From Candidatus Kouleothrix ribensis (lineage in GTDB: Bacteria; Chloroflexota; Chloroflexia; Chloroflexales; Roseiflexaceae), in contig JADKGW010000001.1 in the NCBI GenBank assembly GCA_016722075.1, forward strand, positions 4,216,001-4,280,000: a DNA stretch of 64,000 nucleotides, read 5' to 3'. This document shows positions 9,058-17,914 of this stretch, piece by piece. Position 1 is the stretch's first letter, and every line of letters begins with the position of its first letter. Position numbers and translations under genes: made by a program. The notes beneath the pieces are model-generated. The model made no database searches. It was not told where the DNA came from and worked only from the letters and a program-made list of their open reading frames with translations.

Positions 9058-9942
9058 GGTATCCTCGTCCGTGTAGCGGCTAAAGGCGTTGTAGGGCATC
9101 TGGATCGTTCACAGCATCCCGCGGCTGCCACCGGCGCCAATGGCGCGTGCGTATGCCCCACCCATAATACACCAGATCCGGCGATCTGGATGGCGCCGGC
9201 TGGTGCCAGGCCTGGCCAATCGGTGAAAAAGCCGATCTGTTTGGTGAAGATTCTTTTCCTCACAAAGTCGCCAGGATCAGCTAAGATCAATCATGCGGTA
9301 TGAGCGCTCGGGCGATCTGAATGGCCGGGCGCTGTGGTCGGGCACAACCTACGCATTATTCGGATCCCGCTGGTGTCGCGCCGGCACCGTCGGCCAAGCG
9401 GCCGATCATTTGCTGGTATGCTGGCTACCGAACAGGCGTACCCGCGCAGGGTGCGCCGAGCACCAGTGCCGATTTAGCGACCAACCGAGGCGCGTCGCTG
9501 CTTGTACGATCTCGTATGTGCGCGCGGCTGCCGCCCGATCAGCCTGGCCTTATGCCCTTGCGCTCGCCGCATCGCTCTGGATGTGTGGCGGGGCTGCCCC
9601 TGAGTTCGCTCTGTTTGGTAGAGCCCATCTGCACAGGGACACCCCCGCAGCGCATATATGCGGTGGTTCAAGCGATTGGATCGCAAAAGGAGGTGAGGTG
9701 TACCAGCTTGGGCAGTAGAATTCGGCAAAACGTTGCGTTCAGCGGCGCGCGTCGGTAGCACCGGCGCGCGCTGTTCGTTGGCCGCCGGCCGGCGTAGCCG
9801 GATCTTCCCACACCGTAAACGATTCTTTTCTGCGCAGCCACCCCACCCAGGCTATCATGAGCCTGGGCGCATGCGCCGACAAATGCCTTCACGCCAGCAG
9901 CCCCACCAACCACGGCCATACCTGAAGATATTGGAGCAGCAT
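9058..9942. other. Intergenic region, no supported gene
   Basis: This 885-bp stretch has several open frames on both strands, for example 9293-9718, but none has a recognisable domain, a consistent ribosome site or normal composition. An AAAGGAGGTGAGGTG string near 9689 resembles a ribosome binding site, but the frame after it closes within a few codons. Nothing else is supported. Confidence 0.6.
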
Positions 9943-10620
9943 ATGAGCCAGCCAATGCGGGTGTTTCTGCGGGTGCTTGCACCGCTGACGGCGGCCGGCG
10001 CAGCGGCGATCGGCCTGATCTGGGTTGCGCTGCGGCCCTGGTATACACGCTGGGGCGCCACCAACGACGAGCTGCGGCGCGCGCTGCCCGGCGATCAGCT
10101 GATCGCGCGGCCACACCCCTTGAGTGTGCGCACCAAGGCGATTACGATCGCCGCACCGGCGGCACGCGTCTGGCCATGGCTGGTGCAGCTGGGCCAGGGG
10201 CGCGGTGGCCTGTATTCCTACGAATGGCTCGAGAATCTGCTCGGCATGGAGATGCACAACGCCGATCGCATCAGGCCCGAGTGGCAGCATATACAGGTTG
10301 GTGATTTGGTGCGCATGGGTCCCGACGGCAAAGCGCCGCCGCCATTTGTGGTTGCGCTGATCGATCCTGGCCGCGTGCTGGTGATCGGGCATCGCAACCA
10401 GCACAACACCGGCTGGCACGATACATACGCCTTTGTGCTCGAGCCGATCGACGCGCACAGCACCCGGCTGATCCATCGCAGCCGGGCGCAGGCACTGTTC
10501 TCGTTCGACCGCGCGCTCGAGCCGGGCTACTTTATTATGGAGCGTGGCATGCTGCTGGGCATCAAGCAGCGCGCCGAGCGCAACCAGGGCACAGCGCTGC
10601 TGGCGCCCGGCGATGCCTGA
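9943..10620 (+). CDS. SRPBCC-like (polyketide-cyclase fold) protein with N-terminal membrane segment
   Basis: 225 residues. A hydrophobic segment (VLAPLTAAGAAAIGLIWVAL) near residues 12-31 is followed by a soluble domain with TKAITIAAPAARVWPWLVQLGQGRGGLYS, a pattern typical of SRPBCC proteins that hold a hydrophobic ligand in a cavity. ATG 9943 follows TTGGAGCAGCAT; longer forms would begin in unrelated sequence. It precedes the bactofilin-like membrane gene by 85 bp on the same strand, so joint expression is possible. Function and ligand unknown. Confidence 0.7.
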   Translation: MSQPMRVFLRVLAPLTAAGAAAIGLIWVALRPWYTRWGATNDELRRALPGDQLIARPHPLSVRTKAITIAAPAARVWPWLVQLGQGRGGLYSYEWLENLLGMEMHNADRIRPEWQHIQVGDLVRMGPDGKAPPPFVVALIDPGRVLVIGHRNQHNTGWHDTYAFVLEPIDAHSTRLIHRSRAQALFSFDRALEPGYFIMERGMLLGIKQRAERNQGTALLAPGDA

Positions 10621-10705
10621 CCCAACCGGCCGGCTCCAACGCCACCCCGTTGGCGTAAACCCTCTGCCGCGGGCGGCACGCCCGCGCATCGGAAGGAGCA
10701 CTGTT

Positions 10706-12022
10706 ATGAGAAAGCGACAGATCTACGCGCTATTGACGTTTGTAGCGGTATGCCTGGCCCTGGCCGTCGCGCCGGCTGGCGCGGCCGACACCCGCGGCGG
10801 CGATCAGGTGCGGATCACCCCCGACGAAGTGATCGCCGGCGATCTGTATGTGACCGCACAGCGCCTGACGGTCGACGGTACGATCAAGGGCGATTTGATC
10901 GTCGGCGCGAGCCAGGTCGTGATCAACGGCACTGTCGAAGGCGATCTGTTGGCGCTCGCCCAGGCGGTGGTGGTGAACGGCACAGTCGGCGATGACCTGC
11001 GCGCCATGGCCCAGGCGATCATGCTGGGGCCAAACGCGCGTGTTGGCGGCGACATGGCAGTTGGGGCTGCCAGCCTCGAGAATCAGGCCGGTAGCCACGT
11101 GCGCGGCGACATGCTGGTTGGTGCGTTCCAGGGCCTGCTGGCCGGCGAGGTTGGCCAGAATGTGCGCGGCGGCCTGAGCCGGCTCGAGCTGCGCGGCGTG
11201 GTTGGCGGCGATGTCGATGTGACGGTGGACGGCAGCGACACTGGCCCTTCGCCAATGCTGTTCTCGCCGCCGCAGCAGGTGGCCGTGCCGAGCGTAGCGC
11301 CCGGCCTGACCCTGGCCGACACCGCGCGGATCGGCGGGAAGCTCAGCTATACATCGGCTACCCAGGCTAAGGCTGCGCCGAGCGCCAAGGTTGGCGGCGC
11401 GATTGCGTTCAACCAGGCACAGGCCACGCAGCCGGCCCAGGCGCCGCAGTTCCCCGGCCTGGCAATCCTCCAGCGCCTGGCGGCGTTGCTGCTGGTGGGT
11501 GCGCTGCTGGTGCTGCTGGTGCCGGCCTGGCTCGGCCGGCTCTCCGACGTAGTCGAGCGGCGGCCATTGCCCAGCCTGGGCTGGGGCCTGCTGGCGCTGG
11601 GGGCATTCATCGCCGTGCTGATCGGCGTGCTGGTTGCCACGATCGCGCTTGCGATGCTGTTCGGCTTCCTGACGCTGGGTGGGCTTGCGGCCATGATCGT
11701 AAGCCTGGGCCTGCTGCTGAACGGCGCGCTGATCGTCGGCTATATCGCGTTTGCGGCCTATATCGCCGAGGCGGCCATTGCCCTGGCGGCCGGCCGCTGG
11801 CTGCTGCGGCGTATGCAGCCCAATTGGGCCGAACAGCCGCTGATCCCGCTCGCGCTAGGCCTGCTGCTGTATGTGCTGCTGCGGGCTGTGCCGGTGCTGG
11901 GCGGCGTGCTGGCGCTCGTGGTGATGCTGCTGGGCATGGGTGCGCTGTGGCAGTGGGGCCGCGCGCTGATCCAGCGCGGGCGCCCGTCGGTGCCGCCGCT
12001 GGCCGACCTGCAGCCGGTGTAA
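10706..12022 (+). CDS. Bactofilin-like polymer domain fused to four membrane segments
   Basis: 438 residues. An N-terminal signal peptide (LLTFVAVCLALAVAPAGA) is followed by about 170 residues of short beta repeats of the type xxVxGxVxGDLxxxA (GDLYVTAQRLTVDGTIKGDL, VVINGTVEGDLLALAQ, VVVNGTVGDDLRAMAQ). This matches the right-handed beta-helix of bactofilins or polymer-forming cytoskeletal proteins. A low-complexity linker leads to a C-terminal block with about four or five hydrophobic helices from residue 250. The signal peptide would place the beta-helix outside the cytoplasm, unlike classical bactofilins. ATG 10706 has GGAAGGAG upstream. Possible role: a surface or envelope scaffold. Confidence 0.72.
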   Translation: MRKRQIYALLTFVAVCLALAVAPAGAADTRGGDQVRITPDEVIAGDLYVTAQRLTVDGTIKGDLIVGASQVVINGTVEGDLLALAQAVVVNGTVGDDLRAMAQAIMLGPNARVGGDMAVGAASLENQAGSHVRGDMLVGAFQGLLAGEVGQNVRGGLSRLELRGVVGGDVDVTVDGSDTGPSPMLFSPPQQVAVPSVAPGLTLADTARIGGKLSYTSATQAKAAPSAKVGGAIAFNQAQATQPAQAPQFPGLAILQRLAALLLVGALLVLLVPAWLGRLSDVVERRPLPSLGWGLLALGAFIAVLIGVLVATIALAMLFGFLTLGGLAAMIVSLGLLLNGALIVGYIAFAAYIAEAAIALAAGRWLLRRMQPNWAEQPLIPLALGLLLYVLLRAVPVLGGVLALVVMLLGMGALWQWGRALIQRGRPSVPPLADLQPV

Positions 12023-12072
12023 TCGGCCGGCGATGACCTTACGCCACCTCTGGTAGGGAGGCGGCCAGGAAT

Positions 12073-12114
12073 TTGGCGTTCCAATGCGACTCTGCCGCCG
12101 CATTGGAACGCCAA
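12073..12114. terminator. Perfect 16-bp hairpin after the bactofilin-like gene
   Basis: Arms at 12073-12088 and 12099-12114 are exact complements (TTGGCGTTCCAATGCG) around a 10-nt loop. There is no T-tract. It lies 50 bp after a stop codon and just before the flavodoxin gene. The loop start and left arm share CCAATGCGACTCT-like sequence with 1687-1699, so it may belong to the dispersed palindrome family rather than being a simple terminator. Confidence 0.6.
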
Positions 12115-12162
12115 CAGGCTACCCCGTGCGTAGCCTCTGTGTCAATAATGAAAGGCCTACAT

Positions 12163-12648
12163 ATGAAGGCAATGATCATCTACGCGTCGTGGTTCGGCCA
12201 CAACCGCACCATCGCGCACCTGCTCGCCGATACGCTACGCTCGCGCGGCATGCATGTGGCCTGCGCAGCCGCCGGTTCGATCAACCCCGGCGAGCTGACC
12301 GGCTACGATCTGCTGGTGCTTGGCACCTACACACACCATGGCCGCGCCAGCCACGCCCTGCGCGACCTGTGCGCGCAGATCCCGCAGCGCCAGCTTCAGA
12401 AGCTCGAGATCGCGCTGTATGGCACGCAGACCGAGCTGTTTGCTCGGCGCCACCCCGGCGGTGTCGACGACCTCGAGCTGTGCCTGGCCAACCGCGGCTG
12501 CGATCTGGTGGTGCCGCCGCTGCGCCTGCGCCTCGCCGGTACCACCGGCTTTCAGCCCAGGCAGGTGCTCGAGCCTGACGAGTGCGCCCAGATCGAGGCG
12601 TTCGCGGCCGAGCTGTGGGAGGCCAGCGTGCTTGCGCCGCTGATCTAG
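12163..12648 (+). CDS. Flavodoxin-domain protein
   Basis: 161 residues. The N-terminal MKAMIIYASWFGHNRTIAHL corresponds to the FMN phosphate-binding loop of flavodoxins, followed by YDLLVLGTYTHHGRASHAL, the second FMN loop region, then an alternating alpha/beta pattern. Such proteins carry electrons through FMN or act as menaquinone-linked oxidoreductases (WrbA or HemG-like). ATG 12163 is chosen; an in-frame ATG at 12148 adds five residues. AAAGGCC lies between them. No partner reductase is adjacent. Confidence 0.78.
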   Translation: MKAMIIYASWFGHNRTIAHLLADTLRSRGMHVACAAAGSINPGELTGYDLLVLGTYTHHGRASHALRDLCAQIPQRQLQKLEIALYGTQTELFARRHPGGVDDLELCLANRGCDLVVPPLRLRLAGTTGFQPRQVLEPDECAQIEAFAAELWEASVLAPLI

Positions 12649-13267
12649 CACCGTTATTGCCCAAACGCGCAGGGGCGCGATATACCGTGCGCATACCATG
12701 CCAACGTGCAGCGTGGCCGTGCCCGCGCGGCGGCACCCAACGCCTCGGGCCTCAGCCGCGCCGATAGATCGAGCCTGCATGTGGGCTGACGCATCGATCT
12801 CGGGCCGCGAGCGGCGTTGGGCTATATGCGCTAGTTGGGCCACCAATACGGTAGACCTGGCATTTCGGTTAGGGTAACCGCCAGGGGTTGATCAATCGTG
12901 ATCACCCTCGGATAGACACTGGCGGAACCAATCAACCGATTTGATATTATGCGGTATCATATGCACCGGACGATCGATCCGGGCTTTTTTTGAGCTTCAT
13001 TTTGCATGCCTCGGCACAGGCAGCATACAGGCGCAATGCAGGCCACCATGTACGCCCAATAATCAAGATCGGGCGTACGCGGTTGGCGCGCTCAGCCTTC
13101 GGCAGAGTGGTACGTACTTGTTATCTGTGTGCGGTTTTGCCACACACAAACGGATCATCACATACCGTGCTGCCGCAGGCGAACAGCGCCACATCGCGCT
13201 GCGGAACAACGCAACTGCGTACGTCCTACACGAGTTGTAGATCGCGTCATTCAAAAAGAGGAAACCA
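12649..13267. other. Intergenic region with one copy of the dispersed palindromic element
   Basis: 619 bp without a supported gene. It holds repeat copy F (13095-13180). GATCAATCGTGATCACC near 12891-12907 is partly self-complementary. The stretch from 12930 is AT-richer than its surroundings, as expected for a promoter zone before proline dehydrogenase. Confidence 0.6.
13095..13180. repeat. Dispersed palindromic element, copy F
   Basis: Left end GCCTTCGGCAG (13095-13105) and right end CTGCCGCAGGC (13170-13180) are near-inverted repeats of the same 11-bp sequence found at other intergenic sites in this window. GTGGTACGTAC follows the left end and ACCGTG precedes the right end, as in other copies. 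The interior has no strong hairpin here. Confidence 0.65.
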
Positions 13268-14173
13268 ATGCTTCGAGGATCGCTGCTGTACCTGGCCGAG
13301 CAGCCGCTGGCGCGGCGCGTGTTCGGGGGGCCGCTGGCCAAGCCGTTGGTGCGTCGTTTTGTCGCGGGGGTTGGCCTGCGCGAGGCGATCGAGAATGTTC
13401 AGAAGCTCAACACTGCCGGCATGAGCGCCACGCTCGACTACCTGGGCGAGTCGGTTGGCAGCGCGGCCGAGGCCGGCGCGGCGGCGGCGCAGTACATCGC
13501 CATCCTGCACGCGATCGAGCAGGCCCAGGCCCAGTGCAACGCCTCGCTCAAGCTCACCCAGATGGGCCTGGATGTCGACCGCGATCTGTGCGTGCGCAAC
13601 GTCGGGCGGATCATCACGCAGGCTGCCCAATTCGGCAACTTCATCCGCATCGATATGGAAGGCTCGGCGTACACCCAGGCGACGCTCGAGATCTTCAAGC
13701 AGCTCTACGCACGCCAGCAAAACGTCGGCGTGGTGATCCAGGCCTACCTGTATCGCAGCGAGGGCGATATCCGCGAGCTGAATAAGCTCGGCGCGCGCGT
13801 GCGACTGTGCAAGGGCGCCTACAGCGAGCCGGCCAGCGTGGCGTTCGCCGAAAAGGCCGACACCGATAAGAACTTCGTAAAGCTCATGCAGCTGCTGCTG
13901 AGCGAGGGCAACTACCCCGGCATCGCCACGCACGACCAGAAGATGATCGAGGCTACGCGCACCTACGCCCGCCAGCAGGGCATCGCCGCCGACCGCTTCG
14001 AGTTCCAGATGCTCTATGGCATTCGGCGCGACCTGCAAGAGCAATTGGTGCGCGAGGGCTACCGGCTGCGCGTGTACGTGCCCTATGGCGAAGAGTGGTA
14101 CCCCTATATGATGCGGCGCATGGCCGAGCGCCCGGCCAACCTACTATTTGTGCTGCGGGGCGGCCTGCGCTAA
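13268..14173 (+). CDS. putA: Proline dehydrogenase (monofunctional PRODH)
   Basis: FAD-dependent oxidation of L-proline to pyrroline-5-carboxylate, usually passing electrons to the quinone pool at the membrane. The 301-residue length fits the short PRODH found in Deinococcus-Thermus and Chloroflexota. Motifs: NTAGMSATLDYLGESV, IRIDMEGSAYTQATL, VGVVIQAYLYR, RVRLCKGAYSEP, ATHD, and near the C-terminus FQMLYGIRRDLQEQL with RVYVPYGEEWYPYMMRRMAERP. All are conserved barrel segments that bind FAD and proline. GAGGAAACC lies before ATG 13268. The partner P5C dehydrogenase is not adjacent; the aldehyde dehydrogenase at 28397 is 14 kb away and not a clear match. Confidence 0.94.
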   Translation: MLRGSLLYLAEQPLARRVFGGPLAKPLVRRFVAGVGLREAIENVQKLNTAGMSATLDYLGESVGSAAEAGAAAAQYIAILHAIEQAQAQCNASLKLTQMGLDVDRDLCVRNVGRIITQAAQFGNFIRIDMEGSAYTQATLEIFKQLYARQQNVGVVIQAYLYRSEGDIRELNKLGARVRLCKGAYSEPASVAFAEKADTDKNFVKLMQLLLSEGNYPGIATHDQKMIEATRTYARQQGIAADRFEFQMLYGIRRDLQEQLVREGYRLRVYVPYGEEWYPYMMRRMAERPANLLFVLRGGLR

Positions 14174-14270
14174 CCACCCCCTCGATATACACCACGAAGG
14201 GCACAAATTCATCGTGTGCGGTTTCCACGCTCCGCACGGAAGCCGCACACACACGATCAGAGGAACGCGC

Positions 14271-15359
14271 ATGATCAATGCAGTGGTGATGCCGGCGCCC
14301 AATGCGCCGCTCGAGCTGCGCCAGTTTGGCGAGCCGGCGCTCGAGCCGGGCGCGGTGCTGCTACGCACGCTCGGCAGCGAGGTGTGCGGCACGGACGTAC
14401 ACCTGTGGCATGGCCAGCTGGCCGGCGTGCCCTACCCGATCATCCCCGGCCATGTCAGCGTCGGGCAGGTGGCGGCGATCGGCGGCGCGGCTGCCGATGT
14501 CGACGGCAGGCCACTCGAAATCGGCCAGCTGGTCACGTTTCTCGATGTATACGGCTCGTGCGGGCGCTGCTGGTATTGCACTGTGGCCCACGCCACCACG
14601 CGCTGCCCGCAGCGCAAGGTCTATGGCATCACGCTTTCGGCCAACGAGGGCTTGCTGGGTGGCTGGGCCGAGTATATCTACCTGCGGCCGGGCGTGCATA
14701 TCGTGGCGCTGCCGCCTGAGCTGCCGTGGGAAACATTTCTGGCGGCCGGCTGTGGCCTGCCCACCGCACTGCATGCCGTGGCGCTGGCCGAGATCCAGTT
14801 TGGCGATACAGTGGTGGTGCAGGGTAGCGGGCCGGTCGGGCTCAGCGCGGCCATCCTGGCGCAGCTGCGCGGCGCCGGCCGGCTGATCGTGATTGGCGGG
14901 CCAGCGCTGCGGCTGGCCATGGCCAGCACACTTGGCGCCGACACCGTGATCGATATCGGCACCACCAGCGCCGACGAGCGCCAGGCCATGGTGCGCGAGC
15001 TAACGCGTGGGCGCGGCGCCGATGTGACGATCGAAGCGACCGGCGTGGCGGCGGCCGTGCCCGAGGGTATGCGCCTCACGCGCGATGCCGGGCGCTATGT
15101 GGTGGTTGGCCAGTACACCAACGCCGGGGCGGTGCCGTTCAACCCACACCTCGACCTCAATCAGAAGCACCTCGAGCTACGTGGCTGCTGGGGTAGCGAT
15201 GTGGGCCACGTGTATCGTTCGGTGCAGGTGCTGGCACGCTATCATCGGCAATTCCCCTGGGCCGAGTTCGTCAGCGGGCGCTATAGCCTCGGCCAGGCCC
15301 AGGCTGCGCTCAAAGACGTAGCCGCCCAACGCGTGGTCAAGGCGCTGATCATACCCTAG
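14271..15359 (+). CDS. Zinc-dependent alcohol dehydrogenase (MDR family)
   Basis: 362 residues of the medium-chain dehydrogenase/reductase family. Catalytic zinc ligands are seen in SEVCGTDVHLWHG (Cys) and PGHVSVGQVAAIG (His). A structural-zinc-like cysteine cluster follows: GSCGRCWYC with a later Cys in TTRCPQRK. The Rossmann motif VVQGSGPVGLSAAILAQL binds NAD(P). ATG 14271 is preceded by AGAGGAACGCGC. It oxidises an alcohol or sugar alcohol to the carbonyl, but the substrate cannot be read from sequence. It lies 97 bp after proline dehydrogenase on the same strand, perhaps independently transcribed. Confidence 0.9.
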   Translation: MINAVVMPAPNAPLELRQFGEPALEPGAVLLRTLGSEVCGTDVHLWHGQLAGVPYPIIPGHVSVGQVAAIGGAAADVDGRPLEIGQLVTFLDVYGSCGRCWYCTVAHATTRCPQRKVYGITLSANEGLLGGWAEYIYLRPGVHIVALPPELPWETFLAAGCGLPTALHAVALAEIQFGDTVVVQGSGPVGLSAAILAQLRGAGRLIVIGGPALRLAMASTLGADTVIDIGTTSADERQAMVRELTRGRGADVTIEATGVAAAVPEGMRLTRDAGRYVVVGQYTNAGAVPFNPHLDLNQKHLELRGCWGSDVGHVYRSVQVLARYHRQFPWAEFVSGRYSLGQAQAALKDVAAQRVVKALIIP

Positions 15360-15522
15360 CACCAATACGTTGCTCATACCCACAACTTCAGACGCCTCTT
15401 AACATTCTTGACCAACTATTTGCAAGTGCTTAACCACTTTTGTGGCTCGATTGCGTATAGTATTCACACACCGCACCAGCGCAGTATACCCGGCTGCCAT
15501 TAGAGCTGGAAGGAGGCCGTGT

Positions 15523-16572
15523 GTGGATACGCAGCTCGAATCGCCCGCGCGCTTTGTCGCGCTCGATATTCGCGAGCATGCCGCGCATGTTGGCGCGGTT
15601 GACGCGGCCCATCGCGTGGTGCTGCGCCCACATACGATCGCGCGGGCCGAGCTCGAGCACTGGCTGTGCCACAACCTGACACCGGCCGACGCGGTGGTGC
15701 TGGGCATGCCGGCCAACCCGTGGCCCCTGTACGATCAGATTGTGGCGCTGGCCGGCTCGGCGATTATCGCGCACCCGCAGATCGCCGCACTCATCCCGAC
15801 ATTTCAGGCCAGCGCCGACCCACGCGATACACTGCGGCTTGCCCGCATGCATGCCGCCGGGCTGGTGCCGGCGCTGTGGGCGCCGGCGGCGGCGGTGCGC
15901 GATGTGCGCGCGCTGGCGGCTCAGCGTGGGCGGCTGATTCAGCAGCACGCCGCCGCCGGCGCTACGCTCGAGCAGCTGCTGCACGAGTACCACGCCCGGC
16001 CGCCCGGCCACAGCCGCCTGGCCGCCGACCGGCCGGACTGGTGGGCGCGCCTGCCGCTGCCCGCCGCTGCAGCCCAGCGCGCGCGCGATGCCCTGGCGGC
16101 GTATAACCGCGCCACAGCTCTGCTGCGCGAGCTCGACCAGCGCCTGCTGGCTATTAGCGAGGGCGAGCACTGGCGTGGCGATATTGAGCGGCTGCTGGTG
16201 GTGGCTGGGATGGATCGGCTGAGCGCGCTGGTGCTGCTGGGCGTTATTGGCGACGCCAAGCGCTTCGCTGCGGCCGAGCAGCTAGTGGGCTACGCCGGGC
16301 TTGCGCCGCATACCCAGCATCGTGGTGCGCCCAGCGGGCGGCACGAGCTGCGTGCGACCATGCTAGACGTAACTGAGCGTGCGCTGCGGCACAGCCCCGA
16401 GTGGCAGGCTCGTTTCGCCGAGCTCGAGCGACGGATCGGCAGCGGACGTGCGCATCTAGCGATTGCGCGCAAGCTGCTGGTACAGGTGTGGCAGGTGCTG
16501 GCGGCGCCGGCCCAGGCGCTAGGCAACTCGGCCGACGAAGCCCGCGAGCGCCAGGTGCGCCCGGCCGCATAA
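15523..16572 (+). CDS. IS110-family transposase-like protein with altered catalytic sites
   Basis: 349 residues with the two-domain plan of IS110 recombinases. The N-terminal RuvC-like part begins RFVALDIREHAAHVGAVD. The C-terminal part contains LLVVAGMDRLSALVLLGVIGD, AEQLVGYAGLAPHTQHRG and GRHELRATMLD. The first Asp and the DxxD pair (ADPRDTLRLAR) are present. The region where the family has a Glu reads VVLGMPANPW, and the serine-bearing SSG segment after YAGLAP is shortened to HTQHRG. GTG 15523 follows GGAAGGAGGCC. No second copy and no clear element ends are visible. It may be an inactive remnant or a domesticated gene. Confidence 0.75.
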   Translation: MDTQLESPARFVALDIREHAAHVGAVDAAHRVVLRPHTIARAELEHWLCHNLTPADAVVLGMPANPWPLYDQIVALAGSAIIAHPQIAALIPTFQASADPRDTLRLARMHAAGLVPALWAPAAAVRDVRALAAQRGRLIQQHAAAGATLEQLLHEYHARPPGHSRLAADRPDWWARLPLPAAAAQRARDALAAYNRATALLRELDQRLLAISEGEHWRGDIERLLVVAGMDRLSALVLLGVIGDAKRFAAAEQLVGYAGLAPHTQHRGAPSGRHELRATMLDVTERALRHSPEWQARFAELERRIGSGRAHLAIARKLLVQVWQVLAAPAQALGNSADEARERQVRPAA

Positions 16573-16580
16573 ACACCTTT

Positions 16581-16646
16581 CTGCGCCGGCCACAAAAAAG
16601 GTTTGGAGGGCGATTGCCCTCCAAACCTTTTTTGTGGCCGGCGCAG
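16581..16646. terminator. Bidirectional terminator, 31-bp perfect stem
   Basis: Arms at 16581-16611 and 16616-16646 are exact complements around the loop GATT. The stem contains AAAAAAGG / CCTTTTTT, giving a U-tract in both directions. It separates the convergent IS110-like gene and the two-domain lipoprotein gene. Confidence 0.92.
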
Positions 16647-16699
16647 GCAGGGGCCTGGGCGTGATCAAGCAATAAGGCGGGGCGCGGTGGCCACGCTAC

Positions 16700-17914
16700 C
16701 TACGGCAGTGTGGCGGCCGGCTCGATCTTGTAGCTCTGGATGATTGCGTTGGTCTTGTCGAGCAGCTTGTCGAACTGCGCATCGGGCACCACAGTCGACA
16801 GGATCGAGACCTTTGTGTCGCGCTGCTCGATGAAACTGTTGCCCAGTGCCTTCAGGTTCAGGTTCTTGTCGTGGTAGGTCCATACCAGCAGGATGCTGCC
16901 ATCGGGCTGGGGCTTCGGATCGTTGATCGTAAACTCTTCCTCGGAGCCGAACGTCTTGGTGAGGAAATTCTTGAGGAACTTGGTCAGCTCCTCCTCGGTC
17001 TGCTGCTTCTGCTCTTCGAAGATATCGACCACGACCGACGCCCGGCCGGCCGGCTCGCTCCACAGCAGGATGGCCTCGCCCGGCTTACTGTTATCGGTGG
17101 CCTGCCAGCCGCGCGGCACATCGATCGAGAACAGGCCGGTGGTGTAGGTGTAGTTGTCCAGCTCGCCGATCTCGACCTCGGCGCTGACCGGGTCTTCGAG
17201 CAGCGCCACCGTCTTATCGATCTCGTAGCTGCCGAGGATATCGTTCAGCGAGCTTTGGAGCCGGTCGAACTGCTCATCGGGCACCACGATGGTGAACAGC
17301 GAGACCTTGTTGCCCAGCTGTTTGATGAAGCTATTGCCAAGCAGCTTGGCCTTGACATTGCTCGAACCCTCGGCGGTATAGCTCCACACGATCAGCTTGC
17401 TTGGGCCAGAGTCTTTCGGGCTGTCTTGCGAGAAGTCGGGCTGATCGCCGAAAGTCTTGCTCAGGTAATTCTTGAGCAGTGTCGACAGCTCGTCGGGGGT
17501 CTGTTCCTGCGCGCTCTCGAAGATATCGACCTGGATGAAGGCATTTTCGGCCGGGTCGGTCCAGACCACGATCGCCTCACCGGGCTTGCTGGTGTTCTTG
17601 ATCGTCCAGTTTTCGGGAACGCTGAGTGTAAATAGTTTCTTCGAGTGGGTGTAGGTCGTCAGCGCGCCGATCTCGACATCGCGCAGCTTCAGGCCGGTGC
17701 TGGTCGGCTTGGGTTCGGCGGTGGGTTCGGCGGTGGGTTCGGCGGTGGGTTCGGCGGTGGGTTTGGGCGTCGGGCGCGGTGTTGATGTCGGCTTGGCGGT
17801 GGGTTCGGGCGCGGTGGTGGGTGCCTCGGCAGCCGGCGAGCCGCCACAGGCCGCCAACAGCGCGAGTGCGAGCAGCGCCACGATCAACATGTGGAGTCGA
17901 CGTAGGGCAAGCAT
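16700..17914 (-). CDS. Lipoprotein with two tandem PsbP-like domains
   Basis: 404 residues, exported and lipid-anchored: LIVALLALALLAACGG is a signal peptide with a lipobox Cys. A Thr/Pro/Glu linker of TAEP repeats follows, then two homologous domains of roughly 155 residues. Each starts with EIG.L.xYTYxxxLFSxxVPxxW, continues KPGEAIxxWxxPA, then DIFE, a helix ending FLKNFLTKTFG, and a closing segment FIEQ....VSxxTxVVPDxQFDxLL. The pattern recalls PsbP/MOG1-like or DUF-type fitness lipoproteins, but I cannot name the family with confidence. ATG 17914 has GGGAGGAAGC upstream. It is probably a single-gene unit ending at the strong terminator. Confidence 0.8.
   Translation of the reverse strand: MLALRRLHMLIVALLALALLAACGGSPAAEAPTTAPEPTAKPTSTPRPTPKPTAEPTAEPTAEPTAEPKPTSTGLKLRDVEIGALTTYTHSKKLFTLSVPENWTIKNTSKPGEAIVVWTDPAENAFIQVDIFESAQEQTPDELSTLLKNYLSKTFGDQPDFSQDSPKDSGPSKLIVWSYTAEGSSNVKAKLLGNSFIKQLGNKVSLFTIVVPDEQFDRLQSSLNDILGSYEIDKTVALLEDPVSAEVEIGELDNYTYTTGLFSIDVPRGWQATDNSKPGEAILLWSEPAGRASVVVDIFEEQKQQTEEELTKFLKNFLTKTFGSEEEFTINDPKPQPDGSILLVWTYHDKNLNLKALGNSFIEQRDTKVSILSTVVPDAQFDKLLDKTNAIIQSYKIEPAATLP

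Noticed and set aside
9293..9758. Small plus-strand genes between the S51 peptidase and SRPBCC genes
   Set aside because: Two overlapping frames, neither with a domain or ribosome site, and Arg/Cys/Ser-rich composition unlike neighbouring genes.
15523..16572. Active IS110 insertion sequence
   Set aside because: Residues expected for catalysis are altered and no second copy or clear ends are found in the window.
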